Source: Clavaria fumosa (Eukaryota; Basidiomycota; Agaricomycetes; Agaricales; Clavariaceae). From it: a stretch of 64,000 bases of DNA. Under the pieces are notes generated by a model. That model was not told the DNA's origin, searched no databases, and was given only the letters and a program-made list of their open reading frames with translations. Both the position numbers and the translations under genes were made by a program. The stretch covers positions 3,700,501-3,764,500 of the forward strand of contig OX637795.1 in assembly GCA_951802425.1 (NCBI GenBank). Reading direction: 5' to 3'. Shown in pieces: positions 10,815-22,513 of the stretch. Within the stretch, counting starts at the first letter, position 1, and every line of letters begins with the position of its first letter.

Positions 10815-13800
10815 CTATTTATCAGTGATTGGCTGATGGTGGGGGATGCGAATGACAAGTTTGGTGGGTATGGTGGGAATGGCGAGAGCGGGAGTGTTCT
10901 CATCGGACTGGGTGGTCCTCACGACTCTTGTGTCGGGCTTAGCTCTCTTCCCGCTCCTCTCTCCGCCACTGTATGGGTCTGTGTGGCCCTTCCATTTAGT
11001 TTTCGGCTTTGCAATCATCACCACAGCGGTCTCTGGCCAGGAGTGCTGATTTGGGGCAATCGGCACCTTCTTCGGTAGTGGCGCCTTAGCGTGGTCAAGC
11101 TGCGCCTCCAAATCGAGTAAAGCAGGCATCAGATGATTGAGTCGATTCTCATGGGAAGCGGAGTCCAGAATCTTGCGACCAATCCGGGTGAGGTGACAGC
11201 TGTCAATATTGACAGCAACTTCTGAAATTGGATGGATATTCGCATGCACGTGGGAACTGTCATGCACGGCTGATTGACCTTTCTTGACTCTCGTGGGAAA
11301 TGGGATGGTTGTGCAGGATTCCGGAAAGTGATTCTGGATGGCGGTAAGGTGTTTGCAGAACGAAATTAATGGCCAACTCGGGCAGTCACACATGCCAGCC
11401 TTGAGACCAACTTTGAACCAGTGCTGAGGGTCATGGTGCGAGCGAATGTGAAAATTAATGGTGTTGATGTCCCTGATGTCCGATCGGGGGATCTCCTCGG
11501 CGCTTTTCTCGACTTCTGCCCAGCGCTGGGCTTCCAAATTAGTGCCGTCGAAGCCGAAGGCCTGCCGGCGATGCCTGGCAACGAAATAGGGGATCGCCCT
11601 CTGAGTGAGTATGTAGATGAGGTGGTCGACACGCCGATTCCGCTTGCGCTGCAAGAACTTTCCCTTGAGTAGATGATGCCAGCTGAGAATAATAAATTTA
11701 ATGGGTTGTTTTATTATAAAATATTGCACCTACGCCTCAACCAGCATATTTGTGTCACTTAATTCAAGCACAGAACGATCTCTATGGTTGACTGCTGACC
11801 ACAAATTCTGCTCAGCCCACCAATCGGTCTCAAGGTACCGAATGACAGATGCCGGTGCCATGCGTTTGATGGCTTCCCACTGCATGTCAAAAGCCGCCTG
11901 ATCGGTGATCCGGACCCAGGCCTTAAGGAGTGACCAAAGTTCTGGGTGCTGCAAGGTCACAAAGTGCTGTTGCCAGGCATGCAGCACATGCCACCAGCAC
12001 AGAAGTAGCTGGGACTCAGGATATACAAGCTGGATTGAATTCATTTGCGCGCGATCCTTGTCCAACATGATACACTTTGGTTTTATCTCAGGGCTCCCAA
12101 TCTGGACTGCACATAATAGGAAAGTGATCATTTCCTGATGTGCATTTGATGAGATCATCCAGGCGATCGGCATGCCTTTGTTATGGGTAGCACTGATCTG
12201 TGCTTACTCTTCAATATTTTCAATCCCCACCATCCTTGACAGGGCTCAAATGTGTTGAATCCATCAATAGGTCCTTCCCATGCTAGGTGTAATGTTTAGC
12301 AGCATATGTCAACTCTCCCTTAGTTGAGGCCAGTAGGATGTGTGTCCAGTACAGCTCAACAGACTGCTACCATACTCTGCCTATGCCTTATGTGTCAATA
12401 CTCATGAGTAGTATTGTCTACAACTTGCTAGAGTGAAGAGGGGATACAGAATAAATGAGACAAATCATGATCAGGCTATATAACAAGAACCAAAAGTTCT
12501 ACAAGGAAACTGAGTTTACCAATGGATTCCCAGGGTCCTAAAACCCTTATACTCCCAAAAGTGAGAGGGACAGGCCAGAACTCACCTTGTAGTGTAGAAA
12601 TGCAGCCTTGAGAATGATGCTCCAAAGTCTCATAACCCCAAAATCACATGGAGTGAAGTTGTATTCGGTTCTACAAAGTAGATAGGGCTGTGGAAGAGTG
12701 GTAGAGGGACCCACCTACGAAGTTTCAGGTCAAGGGAGTAAGGGATGAGTGAGGGACAAGCAAATTACTTACACATTTGCACACTGATGTGGCTTGGGCG
12801 ACTTTGTGAGTGCCCCTGATGGTGGTTATGCCCTGATTGGGGTGTTTGACCAATCAAAAGCGTGGGAAGTCGCCCAGGCAGGTGCTATTCCCACGGTGCC
12901 CAGATTAGGCGGTGCTATGTGCCTGCAATACCTAATTTGGGACTACTCATCCATATCAATGACTCACACTTTCGTGACCTTTCGCGACCTTTCTGCTGAC
13001 TCCCTCAGGTCCTCCCTTGAACTGGGAAGTAGACTAGACCCTTGTAGGGTTAAGACAGGGCCAAATGCAGTATAGTTAATCTATTATTAGTCTTACTGCA
13101 CTGTTCCAAATTGAGATGGAGGAGAGTAAGTAAGGTAAAGACGAGATAAGGTCGCGATTGGGCTGTAGAAACGTCTGGACGGTTGCGGAAATGATCGGGA
13201 GTGACTGCAGGGTGTTTCCCCACATTCTCCTGGGGTTAGATCGCCGATATTGACTCAGTATGACTCAATATGATTATTTTTAGATCAGCTGGAATGTTCG
13301 AGATGTAATATCTCAATGAGGAGATAAGATAAAATTATTATCCTACCTGATATATAAAGCCACTGCATTCCCCTTAATTTAGAGTCCTTAAACGGTATGT
13401 TAGGACTACTATTCAAGGAGCTATGCTGTATTCTTCCAAATGTAGTAGGTACACGAATTTGAGTATAAATAGCCGGCGGAACTTCGCGTTCCAGGCATCA
13501 TTACGTACCCACCCATCGATTGAACCATTCTGCAAAAGGACTAAGCCTGAGTCTGGCTCCCCACGGAGCTAAGGACATATTTAGTAAAACTAAGGACAGG
13601 GTCTAGTTAAACTAAATGTAGTATCTGCTGACTAAGGACTTAGTCTGGTCAAGTGGTCTGGGTACCCGAAGGTACCCAGGCTTCGGAAGAGCCGCCCTGT
13701 GCCGGCTCCCTTCGGCGCGACAGGTATTGAGCGAGTTATGAATATTTTAGTATGATGTACAAGGTACTGTACTGTACATAGTACTACTGTGTTCATCAGA

Positions 13801-15344
13801 GTAAGTAGTGAATAGCTAGCCAAGTACTGAGAATTAGGCAGTGGTTTATAGAGGTAGAATGGTCTACAAGACCAGGAGAATCTCATGAACTCTTCAACCC
13901 GTTTCTCCTGTGTCTGGTTAGCTACCTATTCACTGATCTATTTTGACCTATCTACATTAATTTGGCTTAAGTGTGCAATACCTATGGAGTGGTCAGTCAT
14001 TGAGCCATAGTATCAACCTGTGGAGTGATACCAGGTTGAGGCAGACTATGGAGGTCAATGGCTAAGCCCATGGAATGTTGTGACTTAGGTTACTAACTAA
14101 TAATAATATCTGGCCAAAGCAATGCCTTGCTAGCAGTGTTGGTTTCAATGCTGTTAGCAGGAAGGTATGGAACTGGAGGATCTACTAGTCCTGTAGACCA
14201 ACTGCATAAGGAATTGAGGACCTGTCTGAGTCATCCTGACTCTCAGTGACTCATTTCTGACTGCATCCAGTACCAGATCCATAACAGCCTTCCATTTGGT
14301 AAGTGCGGAACAATAGAACAATAAAACAATTACTCACCATGGCCCCACTCATCTCGGATAATTAATGTGAAGAGACTGACGTTTTCATAGTGAGTGGTAT
14401 TGTGCATTGCGTCTATACCCATAAATGAATTTCCAAAGTCCCTAAAAAATTTTCTCTGGTATTCTGTCTGAATTATCATAACAAATGCGTCCCTGGCCAG
14501 AGCAGAGCCAAGGGGGGGCAGATCACAGCTCATCTTGAAGGCAAGAAGAGCACCTTCCTCTCGAAGCCGTGTTGCCCACAAACAGATGGATAGCCCGTCC
14601 TGGGGATTAAGCCGAATCTCATACACTTCCATCTCCCTCTTGGGAAATATTGAGGACCCTTGATGAATTCGTGGGAATGGTAACACACACCTCAATCTGG
14701 TGAATATCCTGCGCTGTCACAAATTCATCCCGCCTCGCATTCCCTTCAGTGATTGGCTGCTCACTGCGGATGGTCTTGATCTGGGGAGACATGAGAAAGC
14801 AGTTAATTTTAGCATGGGACTAAATACCGACAATGTGATCATTGTCTATGCCCAATCGCAGCATTTCTGCAATCTTATCTCGGACCTCCCTTGACAGCCA
14901 TGTGAATTTCAGATTGTCATCCCCTCTCTCGTGGGTATGTCCTTCGCTGTACATGCCGAGAACCTCCTTCGTATTTGGGTAGGTCTTGGCAGTGAGGCGG
15001 CAGGGGCACCCGGTCCTCTTCGAAGGGATATTACACTTCCAATCTGGGTGCTTGGCGATATAAGCTTTTGCTGAGCCTCCCCCCTGCCAAGAACACACAA
15101 ACTCATGTCGTTCGCACCAGGGTTGGCCAGGGTCAGCCACGCATTTGTTCTTCCGGACAAATTGAATTCCCTTGTTGTGCTGCTTGGCATCAAGCCAGTA
15201 CTGAAACCCTTCCCACGTGTGCCAGTGCAAAGTATAGTGGTGAATGCGATCAGAAAGGAAGCGGCCCCTTGTTGAAGGGTAGCGAGATTTTGTGACCTCC
15301 ATGTCGAGCAGGTGTAGCATGATGCGAAACACGCTTGCATCCAC
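10815..15344 (-). CDS. MULE transposase (DDE and SWIM zinc finger)
   Basis: Catalyses cut-and-paste transposition. Exon-like blocks on the minus strand: 15344 to about 14840 (N-terminal region with Trp-rich DNA-binding look, CPCRLTAKTY), a short block near 14720-14790, 14332-14692 with the first catalytic Asp in GIDAMHNTTHYE and then RDEWGHG, 11734-12198 with the second Asp in CIMLDKDRAQ and CWWHVLHAW, and 10815-11682 with a SWIM finger (CDCPSWPLISFCKHL). A 51-bp intron (11683-11733, GTAGGT to CTCAG) joins VEA to WHHLLKGKF in frame. The break between RDEWGHG and GMPIAWMIS is 2.1 kb, too long for this genome's usual introns, and probably holds an insertion. The initiator is unclear: an internal Met at about 15320 is possible. 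I see no stop inside the blocks. Confidence 0.8.
12199..14332. other. 2.1-kb insert interrupting the MULE gene
   Basis: The minus-strand exon ends WGHG at a perfect donor (GTGAGT, 14332-14327) and coding resumes near 12198 after an AAG acceptor. The inside has no convincing gene; a 93-codon plus frame (12794-13075) looks random. It holds two TATA-like words on the plus strand (TATATAAAG near 13352, GTATAAATAG near 13463) and a GC-rich hairpin-like stretch around 13665-13725. I read it as an intron containing a retroelement or LTR remnant, but saw no clear ends or target duplication. Confidence 0.4.
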
Positions 15345-15455
15345 ACGACCTCATGTGCACTGTGTATTATTTTATTTTATTTAACTATTTAATTACTCGC
15401 TCTTGTTTGGTGACTGTGACGTGACTCACGTGACTTTAGTTGGGGGTGAAAAGTC

Positions 15456-15584
15456 AAAAGCTGGCGCTACTACCATTACCAGTGCTATTCGCGTTACTTG
15501 CATCACCGATGTCACTCATGTGACTCCCCGCCCAAGGTCACCTGTGCCACTAGTGTCACCACATGAACGCTCTTATGACCTCGC
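15456..15584 (+). repeat. Dispersed repeat X fragment, left flank of D
   Basis: Contains GCTGGCGCTACTACC and TCATGTGACTCCCCGCCCA and ends CTCTTATGACCTCGC directly at the D 5' LTR. It matches, in opposite orientation, the repeat at 30250-30370 on the other side of D. D therefore sits between inverted copies of X. Confidence 0.6.
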
Positions 15585-16279
15585 TGTTACGACCCCATCT
15601 GCTTGCATAAGCATGATCCCCGCTCTGTACCAACTCCGATCTGCTCTGCCATAACTCCATGCGCTCCGCTCTGCACCATCATCAGACTTCACTCCGCTGG
15701 CCTTCAGACTGTTCGGACTTCATTCTAGAACCTTCTCCCTCCATCCCCTCATTCTGTTTACCATTGAGAGGATACCCTTGACCCATGGGAGTCACTTTCT
15801 GTTGTTGTTTCTTTGTTCCATGAAAATTGCACAGGCACATGTGGTGAAACTCTCCTAGTAATTTGATATGTACATTGTTTCACATTACTCCTATACTCTG
15901 TCCTTGCAGTATAAGTTTCCACCTGTATCTCCCTGCTCCTCAGTTCAAATATTAATGTCTCTTGATCCTAAACATCTCTGAGCTTTCATCCTCATCATCC
16001 TCAACATTCTCCACATCATCCGACCAACTCCGAGCAACTCTGGCAGACTCTGATCAAACTTCGGAGTTTTGACTTATGTTCTGATTCCCTCTTGGGTATT
16101 GTTTCTGTTTGATAAATAGGGACACGTATATATGTGGTGGCACAACACATACATTGAGGCCGCAGTCCCATAAGTCTTCTCCTTCTCCACTTACTTCTCA
16201 GTTTCTCCGATATCAGACTCCGATAGAACATCTCCGCTCCGCTAATCCCTTTCGCTACTAACCTGTTAGGACCATGACA
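15585..16279 (+). mobile_element. D 5' LTR (family 2)
   Basis: 695 bp, TGTTACGACC to ACCATGACA. Homologous to both E LTRs. It contains the self-primer word AGTTCAAATAT near 15943, and a TATATATG word at 16126 in a plausible core-promoter position. Confidence 0.9.
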
Positions 16280-16320
16280 GTATATTTGAACTTCAAACCT
16301 CGTATATACAAACTTAAACA
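16280..16320 (+). promoter_or_regulatory. D primer binding site, self-complementary
   Basis: Just after the LTR, GTATATTTGAACTTC contains ATATTTGAACT, the exact reverse complement of AGTTCAAATAT in the D LTR. E has a C/G pair where D has T/A on both sides, so the pairing is kept by covariation. Confidence 0.75.
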
Positions 16321-17452
16321 ATGCCTACTACACGATCCAGTGCTCGACTTCCACCTCCTGTTGCCGACAATGCCGACAATACTCTGACTCTGATTGTGTC
16401 CAGACCCCCAGACCATGACGAAGAGTCAGACCCCTCGGTCACTGACAACGATGACAAGCTAAATGAATGTCCAACACCTCAAGCCAAGTGTGAACTAACT
16501 CTGGCGCATTTCCTTCAGAAGATTATTGATGCCAACAAGTGCCCGGAGACAGTTAAACCACACGACCCTGACACCTTCAATGGCTTGGACGCTAAGAAGT
16601 TGAAAAGCTTCTTGGTCCAATGCCAATTGAACTTCCTTGATCGCCCAAGAGCGTTCAAGTCCGATTCTCACAAGGTATACTATGTCCTTTCCTTTCTCCA
16701 GGGCTTTGCCCTGGAATGGTTTGAACCAATGATCCTGGATGGCGAAGGCCACCTGGTCCTTTCGAGCTATAAGATGTTCATTGCTCAACTTACAGAGAAC
16801 TTTGGTCCTTATGACACGATCCGTGAGGCGGAGTTTGAACTCGAACGCCTCCAGATGCATGAGGACCAGAAGTTGACGAAATATACCATTTCGTTCAACA
16901 GATTCGCGTCCATTGTCCATTGGGACGAGTACGTGTTGCAACGGCAGTTCTACAAAGGACTTGCCAGCCGCATCAAGGACAAACTGGCCTGCGCTAACTG
17001 TGCGGACACACTCTGCAGACTCCGCGATCGATGGCCGTTATTGGGCTTGGCAGCAGGAGATCTCTCAGGACTCCATTAAAGCTCTGATGCCTAACAACAC
17101 CAGTAAAAAGGAGACTTCGGATAATTCCAAGTCCCCCAACACTTCCAGTGCTAATACCAAGTCCAAGAAACCCTCGGAAAAGCGTCCAGTGAACTCCAGT
17201 TTGACTTCTGGGAACTCCGTTCCAAAGGCCACTGAGGGCTCCACTAACTCCGGTAGCTCCAGCGATACAAAGAAGGCTCATCTGGGTCAGGATGGAAAAC
17301 TGACTCCAGAGGAATGCCAACGGTGTTTCGATAATAATCTATGCCTCTTCTGTGGAATAGCAGGCCACAAAGTGTCATAAGCGGACCTTGTGGGCCAGTG
17401 CCAGCGCCGCACGAATCACCTCTGATGGAGATGACTCTGTGCCAAAAAAAGA
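16321..17452 (+). pseudogene. D Gag (family 2), broken
   Basis: Starts MPTTRSSARLPPP like E Gag. The capsid region is clear (DPDTFNGLDAKKLKSFLVQ, YVLSFLQGFALEWFEPM). Near 17020 D lacks about 14 bases present in E (junction RDRWPLLG), which shifts the frame. Near 17370 a ten-base loss in the zinc knuckle (E has HKANEC, D reads HKVS) brings a stop. The A7 slippery run (17444-17450) before pol is kept. The copy cannot make full Gag. Confidence 0.88.
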
Positions 17453-18425
17453 TTGAGCAGCCCAGAGAGCACAGTACGACTCTCTGGCTGCTCTGACTCC
17501 GATCGTACTAAACCTATACTCGATACCCTTTCCTTTCATTGTTCTCTTTCTCTTCTTGCCTCCTCTCCTTCTATTTCTTCTCCGTTCAAAGCAATGATAG
17601 ACTCCAGCACTGAACTCTGTTTCATTGATGCCAAATTTGCTTCTCGTTTCCATCTTCCGACAACTAGTGACCCCTCAGGAGGTTGTTTTTATTAACGGGA
17701 CCACCTCCGTGTGGGTTACCGAAGCGGTCTGGTTATCCATTCAGCTCTCTGCCATGGATCCAACCGACGTCTTGTGTGTAGTTACCAATCTTGATCCCTC
17801 TAGTGATGTGATCTTGGGAATGAATTGGCTGTTCCAAAACAACCCGCTGGTTGACTGGACTACTGGCCAGATAAAGCCCAGACCATCTACTAATGAGGAA
17901 AAAACTCCGAAATCTGATCCAGAGGGTGCACTGGCCAGCACTCTCCATTCTGTCCCTCTGTCTGTCTCCGCTCCATGCGCTCCAGTTCAAATGTCATCTG
18001 CAGTGACTCCAAACCAGACCCGGACTCTGTCTCTGTCTTTGACTCCATCTCTGACCTTTCTGTCTACTCTGTCTCTCCAGGAGACACCCAAGGTTTCTTT
18101 TGTGAATGCTGCTGCATTCGTCATGGCTTGTGGACTTGGCAGGTCCCAAGTCTTTAGCATGATGTTGTTGAGCGAGTCCGCATGCGCAGCCTCCGCTTTG
18201 TTCAATGTTCCTGACACCACCCCCCAGGATCTCCTCTCCATTCCGGAGGAGTACAGGGACTTTCCAGATGTCTTCAGTAAAAAAAAGGCAGACACCCTTG
18301 CTCTGCATTGACCATATGATCTAAAGATCAACCTGCTGGATGGCCAATCCCCTCCACCAGGCGCAGTCTACTCTCTGTTGCAGTCCAAACTCAGCAAACT
18401 CTGTGAGTTTCTGGATGAGCACCTC
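17453..18425 (+). pseudogene. D pol N-terminal part: protease and linker
   Basis: Aligns with the start of E pol. The retropepsin active site, DSGA in E, is DSST in D. A small deletion near 17660 shifts the frame (E KTPVTPRE, D TTSDPSG). The next frame runs to 18311, where TGA stands for the CGA codon of E (34544-34546), an explicit CpG transition. The segment stops at the hAT insertion in the codons corresponding to E DKHLRIGF. Confidence 0.88.
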
Positions 18426-21400
18426 TAGTGTTTTAAAGTCCGGTTAAGTCTGGTCTTTTTATGTAATTATGCTTAACCAGGACTGAACCGGTTAGCCCTC
18501 GCATTTATTTCAAGAACAACCAGACCAAGACTGGTATTAACCGGTTCTATCAGTCTTTTTTTCGGTCTATTAACCGGTCAAGCCAGTCTGACCGCAAACT
18601 GGTCCAGACTGGTTTTAAATGGGTGAACTGGAGTCAAATGTATCCTACTCCTCATACCGCTTCCTCAACTATAGTTTCGGCCTCCCCATGCCAATTTTTC
18701 ACGTTCACATTGCCTGCAGCAATTTCAGCCTTTTGCTCTTTGGGTCCACCCCAGGCAAGCTTGATGTAGTCGAGCTTGTAATACGGATGCAGTACTGTAA
18801 TTGCATGAGCATTTCTGAATCATCCACAGAAAGGGACAAACCCAATGCTAGATTATATGCGGGCTTCTCATCGAAGCGGTTGTAGTATTTCCCAATCTTA
18901 TTGATTCCATCCTGCAGCGCATCCTTGTAGAGTTCATACTTTAGGTCATCACGCTTGGACTCCCATGCAGTCATCAAGCGCTCGACAGCGGGAATAGCAC
19001 GCCACAGTGTTGGCCTTCGTTCCCCCGAGAAGCACTGTTGAATTTTGTTGGCATCCTGTATAGTTGACCGTCATGTACTAGTTAATATCAGATACTGAAG
19101 AACAGGAGAAACGTACTGCAACAATCACCTTGACATCAATCACTCATGCCCAATCTCCATCCCTGAATCGGAATGCGGACCAAGGGATGCGTTTGGTGAC
19201 TTTGCCTTCCTTGCAAATGACTGTGATCGGTCCATAGAGATCATCAGCTGATGTGATAAAACGTTTGATGGCCTGATAGGCTCTCAGTGAATGTGCACCA
19301 CAGATAATTGAGAAACCTACCTGCCGCAAATGGTGAGCCCGATCGAGCATACTATATGCTGTGCCCCATCGAGTATTTCCGTGTAGCGGGATTTTGAGTG
19401 GGATCTCGATGCCACACTCCTTTTGCAACCTCTCAACGCACTCAATGTGCTGACCTGAGGACTGGATCTGAAATCAGTGTAAGAGATAAAAAACTAGAAA
19501 GGTCGAGAGGGCTGGCATGCCTTAATTGCGAGGGTCCGAATGGCAAATATGATATCTAGTGAACCGCCAAGGACACAGTTGTCCGGTAGAGATGGGTCAT
19601 ACTCCCATATCGCGATTGTGCTTTCGGCTGCAGCGATTTTGGTAATGTGCGACATAAAAGCCATGATTCCCAGATTCACAACGTGGGCGAGGCATCTAAA
19701 ATCTCTGGTGATGAGTGGGAATAACCGGTTGCAGAGAGGGTGGTTACGGGAGTCGGTTTTGGTCTGCAGGCCATAAGTCAAGCTTCCGCTGTGCGTGAAT
19801 AGCTTCAATTGTGCTACAAGTAGTGTCATTATTTGATGCATTGTCAGCAGTCAAACAATAAAGCTTGAAATGAATGTTATCAACTGTCAACGAAGAAATA
19901 AATGTTACGTGCCTTCGAACTCTTTGTAGATATTATCCCCACTCGCTCACAAATCCTAACAAAGTACTTTCTGAGATTTTCTCCACTGTGTTCACCCGAA
20001 ATGCCTCGAAACGCAAGAACTTGAGATCGGAGTGTCCATTTGGAGTTCTGGACATCAATCCAATGGCCAGTGACACCTAGAAACGAGGCCTTCGTAGTAT
20101 CTGCTGACCAGGCATCGATTGTGGTTGACACCCGACCGGGTGCAGTCTACGAACTGAGATATAGACACGTTGGAAAGGGTTGACAACATACCAAGATCTG
20201 CTTGTTGAAATCCTCAAGAAGCTTGACAAAAGCGTTGTGGATGTGGGTGGTCACGTCGTGGGTAGAGGGAAGATCGGTTGTCGTAGACTGGGGCCTCATG
20301 GTGACTAGGCAATTCCGAAAGGCCAGATTGTTTGCAACAGCCAGAGACTAGCAGTCTGTAAGTACCGGTGCATCTCAAACACAAGACATATTAAGTACCT
20401 GGTCATCACACACAACAAACCGCATCACTGCGTCTAAAACATCGGGGCGAGAAAATTCCATGGATAGCCTGACCTTCACGAATGTGTTCAAGTTCCCCTG
20501 GACAAGATTCCCCTCTTGAAGCGTCTTCTTTCCAGTTTGCATGTCGTTCCACATTTGTCTGGGCATTGCCCAGTGGTGCAATTTGATTTTCTTCTCTTCG
20601 CAGCATTTTTCGTAAAGCTTGTAATGCCGGCGAATGTGCTGGCGAATGGAGGAGTTTCCACCAATATGGAAGCATTTCCGCAAACCAATGTTGGAAACGA
20701 GCGCTTTGTCATCCCTCAAGAACACATGTGAGTATTTGTGCTCCTTCCCGTAAATTGTGGGTAGCACCTACTTGCATGGAATACACCATTGTCCCTTCAA
20801 GGTCTTTGTTACACCTCCCTTCTGCGAGAACTTAACGGTAACCCTGTCTGAAAAAATTGTAAGCAAATCACGAGAAGAATCCGCCTTGATATTGCTCTGC
20901 TCCGCAATATCAATTTGACCATCCTGAAGTGAATGACAAGGTGAGCTTCTGAAGAATATTTTAATAGTCCTCACATCATCTGTTGTCTCGCCAGCATCTG
21001 AAATCACCTCAGGCTCATCAGATTCCGGAAATTTGAGGACATCTTCATCAGATATTGCGTTTTTGGACCGCTTCTTTGGATGTGTGACCTTTGCTGCCCC
21101 ATCCAAGTCATCAGAATTTTCAGGTTGTTGTATGGCCCTTTTTGTTGGACCGCTTTTACCAGGTTTAAGCTTTGGGGACCCTTTTTTTCTTGGGGGTGCC
21201 ATGAGGAATAGTGTGAGACTGTTTGCAATTGCATTTGTTGGACTGAGGCTGACTTTTGCCGTGACTTGAAAGGTCACTTGCTGTCCACTGTACTGTAGGA
21301 GAATGGTTTGATAGCTGGTACATATTTTGTATCTGAAGTGGACTGAAGTCCAGTCCAGGACCGGTTTTGACTGGTTTTAACTGGTTAAATTAGAGTTCTT

Positions 21401-21530
21401 GAATCAGATGAACCTTAACTGACAGTTTCTAAATCTGGCTTTAACTGGACCTGTGGTCCGGTTTTTTGCAGTTCAGTCCAGTCCAGTTTCAGTCTTTTTT
21501 CAGGTTCATGGACTGGACTTTTACACACTA
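18426..21530 (-). mobile_element. hAT transposon inside D, 8-bp TSD
   Basis: Element of 3105 bp starting TAGTGTTTTAAAGTCC and ending with the near-inverse GGACTTTTACACACTA, flanked by the 8-bp duplication AGCACCTC (18418-18425 and 21531-21538). Excising it rejoins D RT codons that match E (CACCTCCGCATCGGA). Subterminal zones are rich in GGTCCAGT and ACTGGACC words, as in the MITE at 1774. It encodes a hAT transposase on the minus strand. Confidence 0.95.
18652..21202 (-). pseudogene. hAT transposase, C-terminally truncated
   Basis: Cuts and joins hAT ends as a DDE enzyme. From a Met at 21202: basic N-terminus (MAPPRKKGSPKLKPG), then a BED-type zinc finger split by an intron (WCIPC, then RQHIRRHY), then core blocks SLAVANNLAFRN, TTIDAWSADTTKASFLGVT, LTADNASNND, FRCLAHVVNL, GNTRWGTAYSML and PTLWRAIPAVERLMTAWE. 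An in-frame intron (GTTTGT to TTACAG near 18790-18835) restores YNLALVLHPYYKLDYIKLAWGG. The frame then ends at 18652 (EEAV stop), before the hATC dimerisation domain that hAT transposases need. One frame change near 19770 may be an intron or a lesion. Probably inactive through loss of its C-terminus. Confidence 0.82.
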
Positions 21531-21538
21531 AGCACCTC

Positions 21539-22373
21539 CACATCAGATTTATCCATCGAAGCCATTCTCCGCAGAGAGCACCTGTGCTCTTTGTCTGGAA
21601 GAAGAACGGAATGCTCCAACTATGCATTGATTTCTGTGGTCTCAATAAATTGACCAAAAAGACCGTTATCCGCTTCCACTGACTAAAGATCTTCTTGATG
21701 TCCCAGGAAAAGCCCGAATCTATTCAAAACTCGACCTCCGACACACGTATCACCTGGTCCGTATCGCTGAGGGTGACAAATGGAAGACCACATTCCACAC
21801 CCGATACGGATCCTTTGAATGGTGTGTGATGCTTTTTGGGCTCACCAATGCACCCGCCACTTTCCAGCACTTCATGAATGATATACTGTATTCTCCAACC
21901 TCCTCAACATGTTCATGGTCGTCTATCTTGACGACATCCTCATTTACTCTGAGGACCCAAAGCAACACGTTGAGCATGTCTGAGAAGTACTCCGAAGGCT
22001 CTGGAAGAATAGTCTCTTCCTGAACCTGGCTAAGTGTGAATTTCATGCTGAAACCGTGGAGTATCTTGGATTTGTTTTATCTCCGGCTGGACTTTCTATG
22101 GATACGGCTAAAGTTAAAGCTATACAGGATTGGCCCACTCTGTGGAAGGTTAAAGACATACAGTCCTTCCTTGGGTTCGCCAATTTCTATCGCCGTTTTG
22201 TCCATGGATACTCTGACATTGTCACCCTGATGACCGGCCTCACACAAAAGAATATCCTGTGGCTTTGGTCCGACCACTGCCAGTCCACCTTCAACTCTCT
22301 AAAAGCAGCGTTCTCCACTGCTCCGATCCTCTCGCACTTCATCCCGGGAGCCCCACTTATAGTCGCAATGGAT
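21539..22373 (+). pseudogene. D reverse transcriptase, fragment
   Basis: Continues D pol after the hAT. Aligns with E RT (WKKNG, the catalytic YLDD in another frame near 21925, LGFANFYRRFVHGYS) and the start of RNase H (IPGAPLIVAMDA). Several small indels and stops break it. It ends at GGATGC, which shares GATGC with the family-1 LTR that begins there, so the junction looks like microhomology joining. Confidence 0.87.
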
Positions 22374-22502
22374 GCGCCCAGGTCATGTGATCTTACATGA
22401 TTACATAATCCGACCCAGCCACAGGTCATGTGACCTTCCAACAACCCTCCCCAGTTTCTCCACAACTGCACTTTGGGATGGCTTACATAAGCGATCCTAA
22501 CA
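22374..22502 (-). mobile_element. B 3' LTR, truncated
   Basis: Family-1 LTR from GCGCCCAGGTCATG to CCTAACA on the plus strand; about 160 bp of the far end is missing. The purine tract complement TCACCCCCCTCTTAAG follows at 22503. Confidence 0.88.
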
Positions 22503-22513
22503 TCACCCCCCTC

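Larger units (their letters stand above)
10616..15455 (-). mobile_element. Mutator-like (MULE) transposon with inverted flanks
   Basis: A MULE transposase gene is flanked by imperfect inverted repeats. The left flank (10616-10652) reads GACTTTCCACCCCCAACTAG, then AGTCACGTCACAGTCA. The reverse complement of the right flank (15411-15455) reads GACTTTTCACCCCCAACTAA, then AGTCACG, a 9-base extra TGAGTCACG, and TCACAGTCA. MULEs typically have long inverted ends and 8-10 bp target duplications; I could not identify a duplication, because both flanks run on into repeat X. Element bounds are therefore approximate. Confidence 0.7.

Noticed and set aside
12794..13075. A 93-codon ORF in the MULE insert as a gene
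   Set aside because: No start context, domain or homologous copy in the window; codon content looks random.
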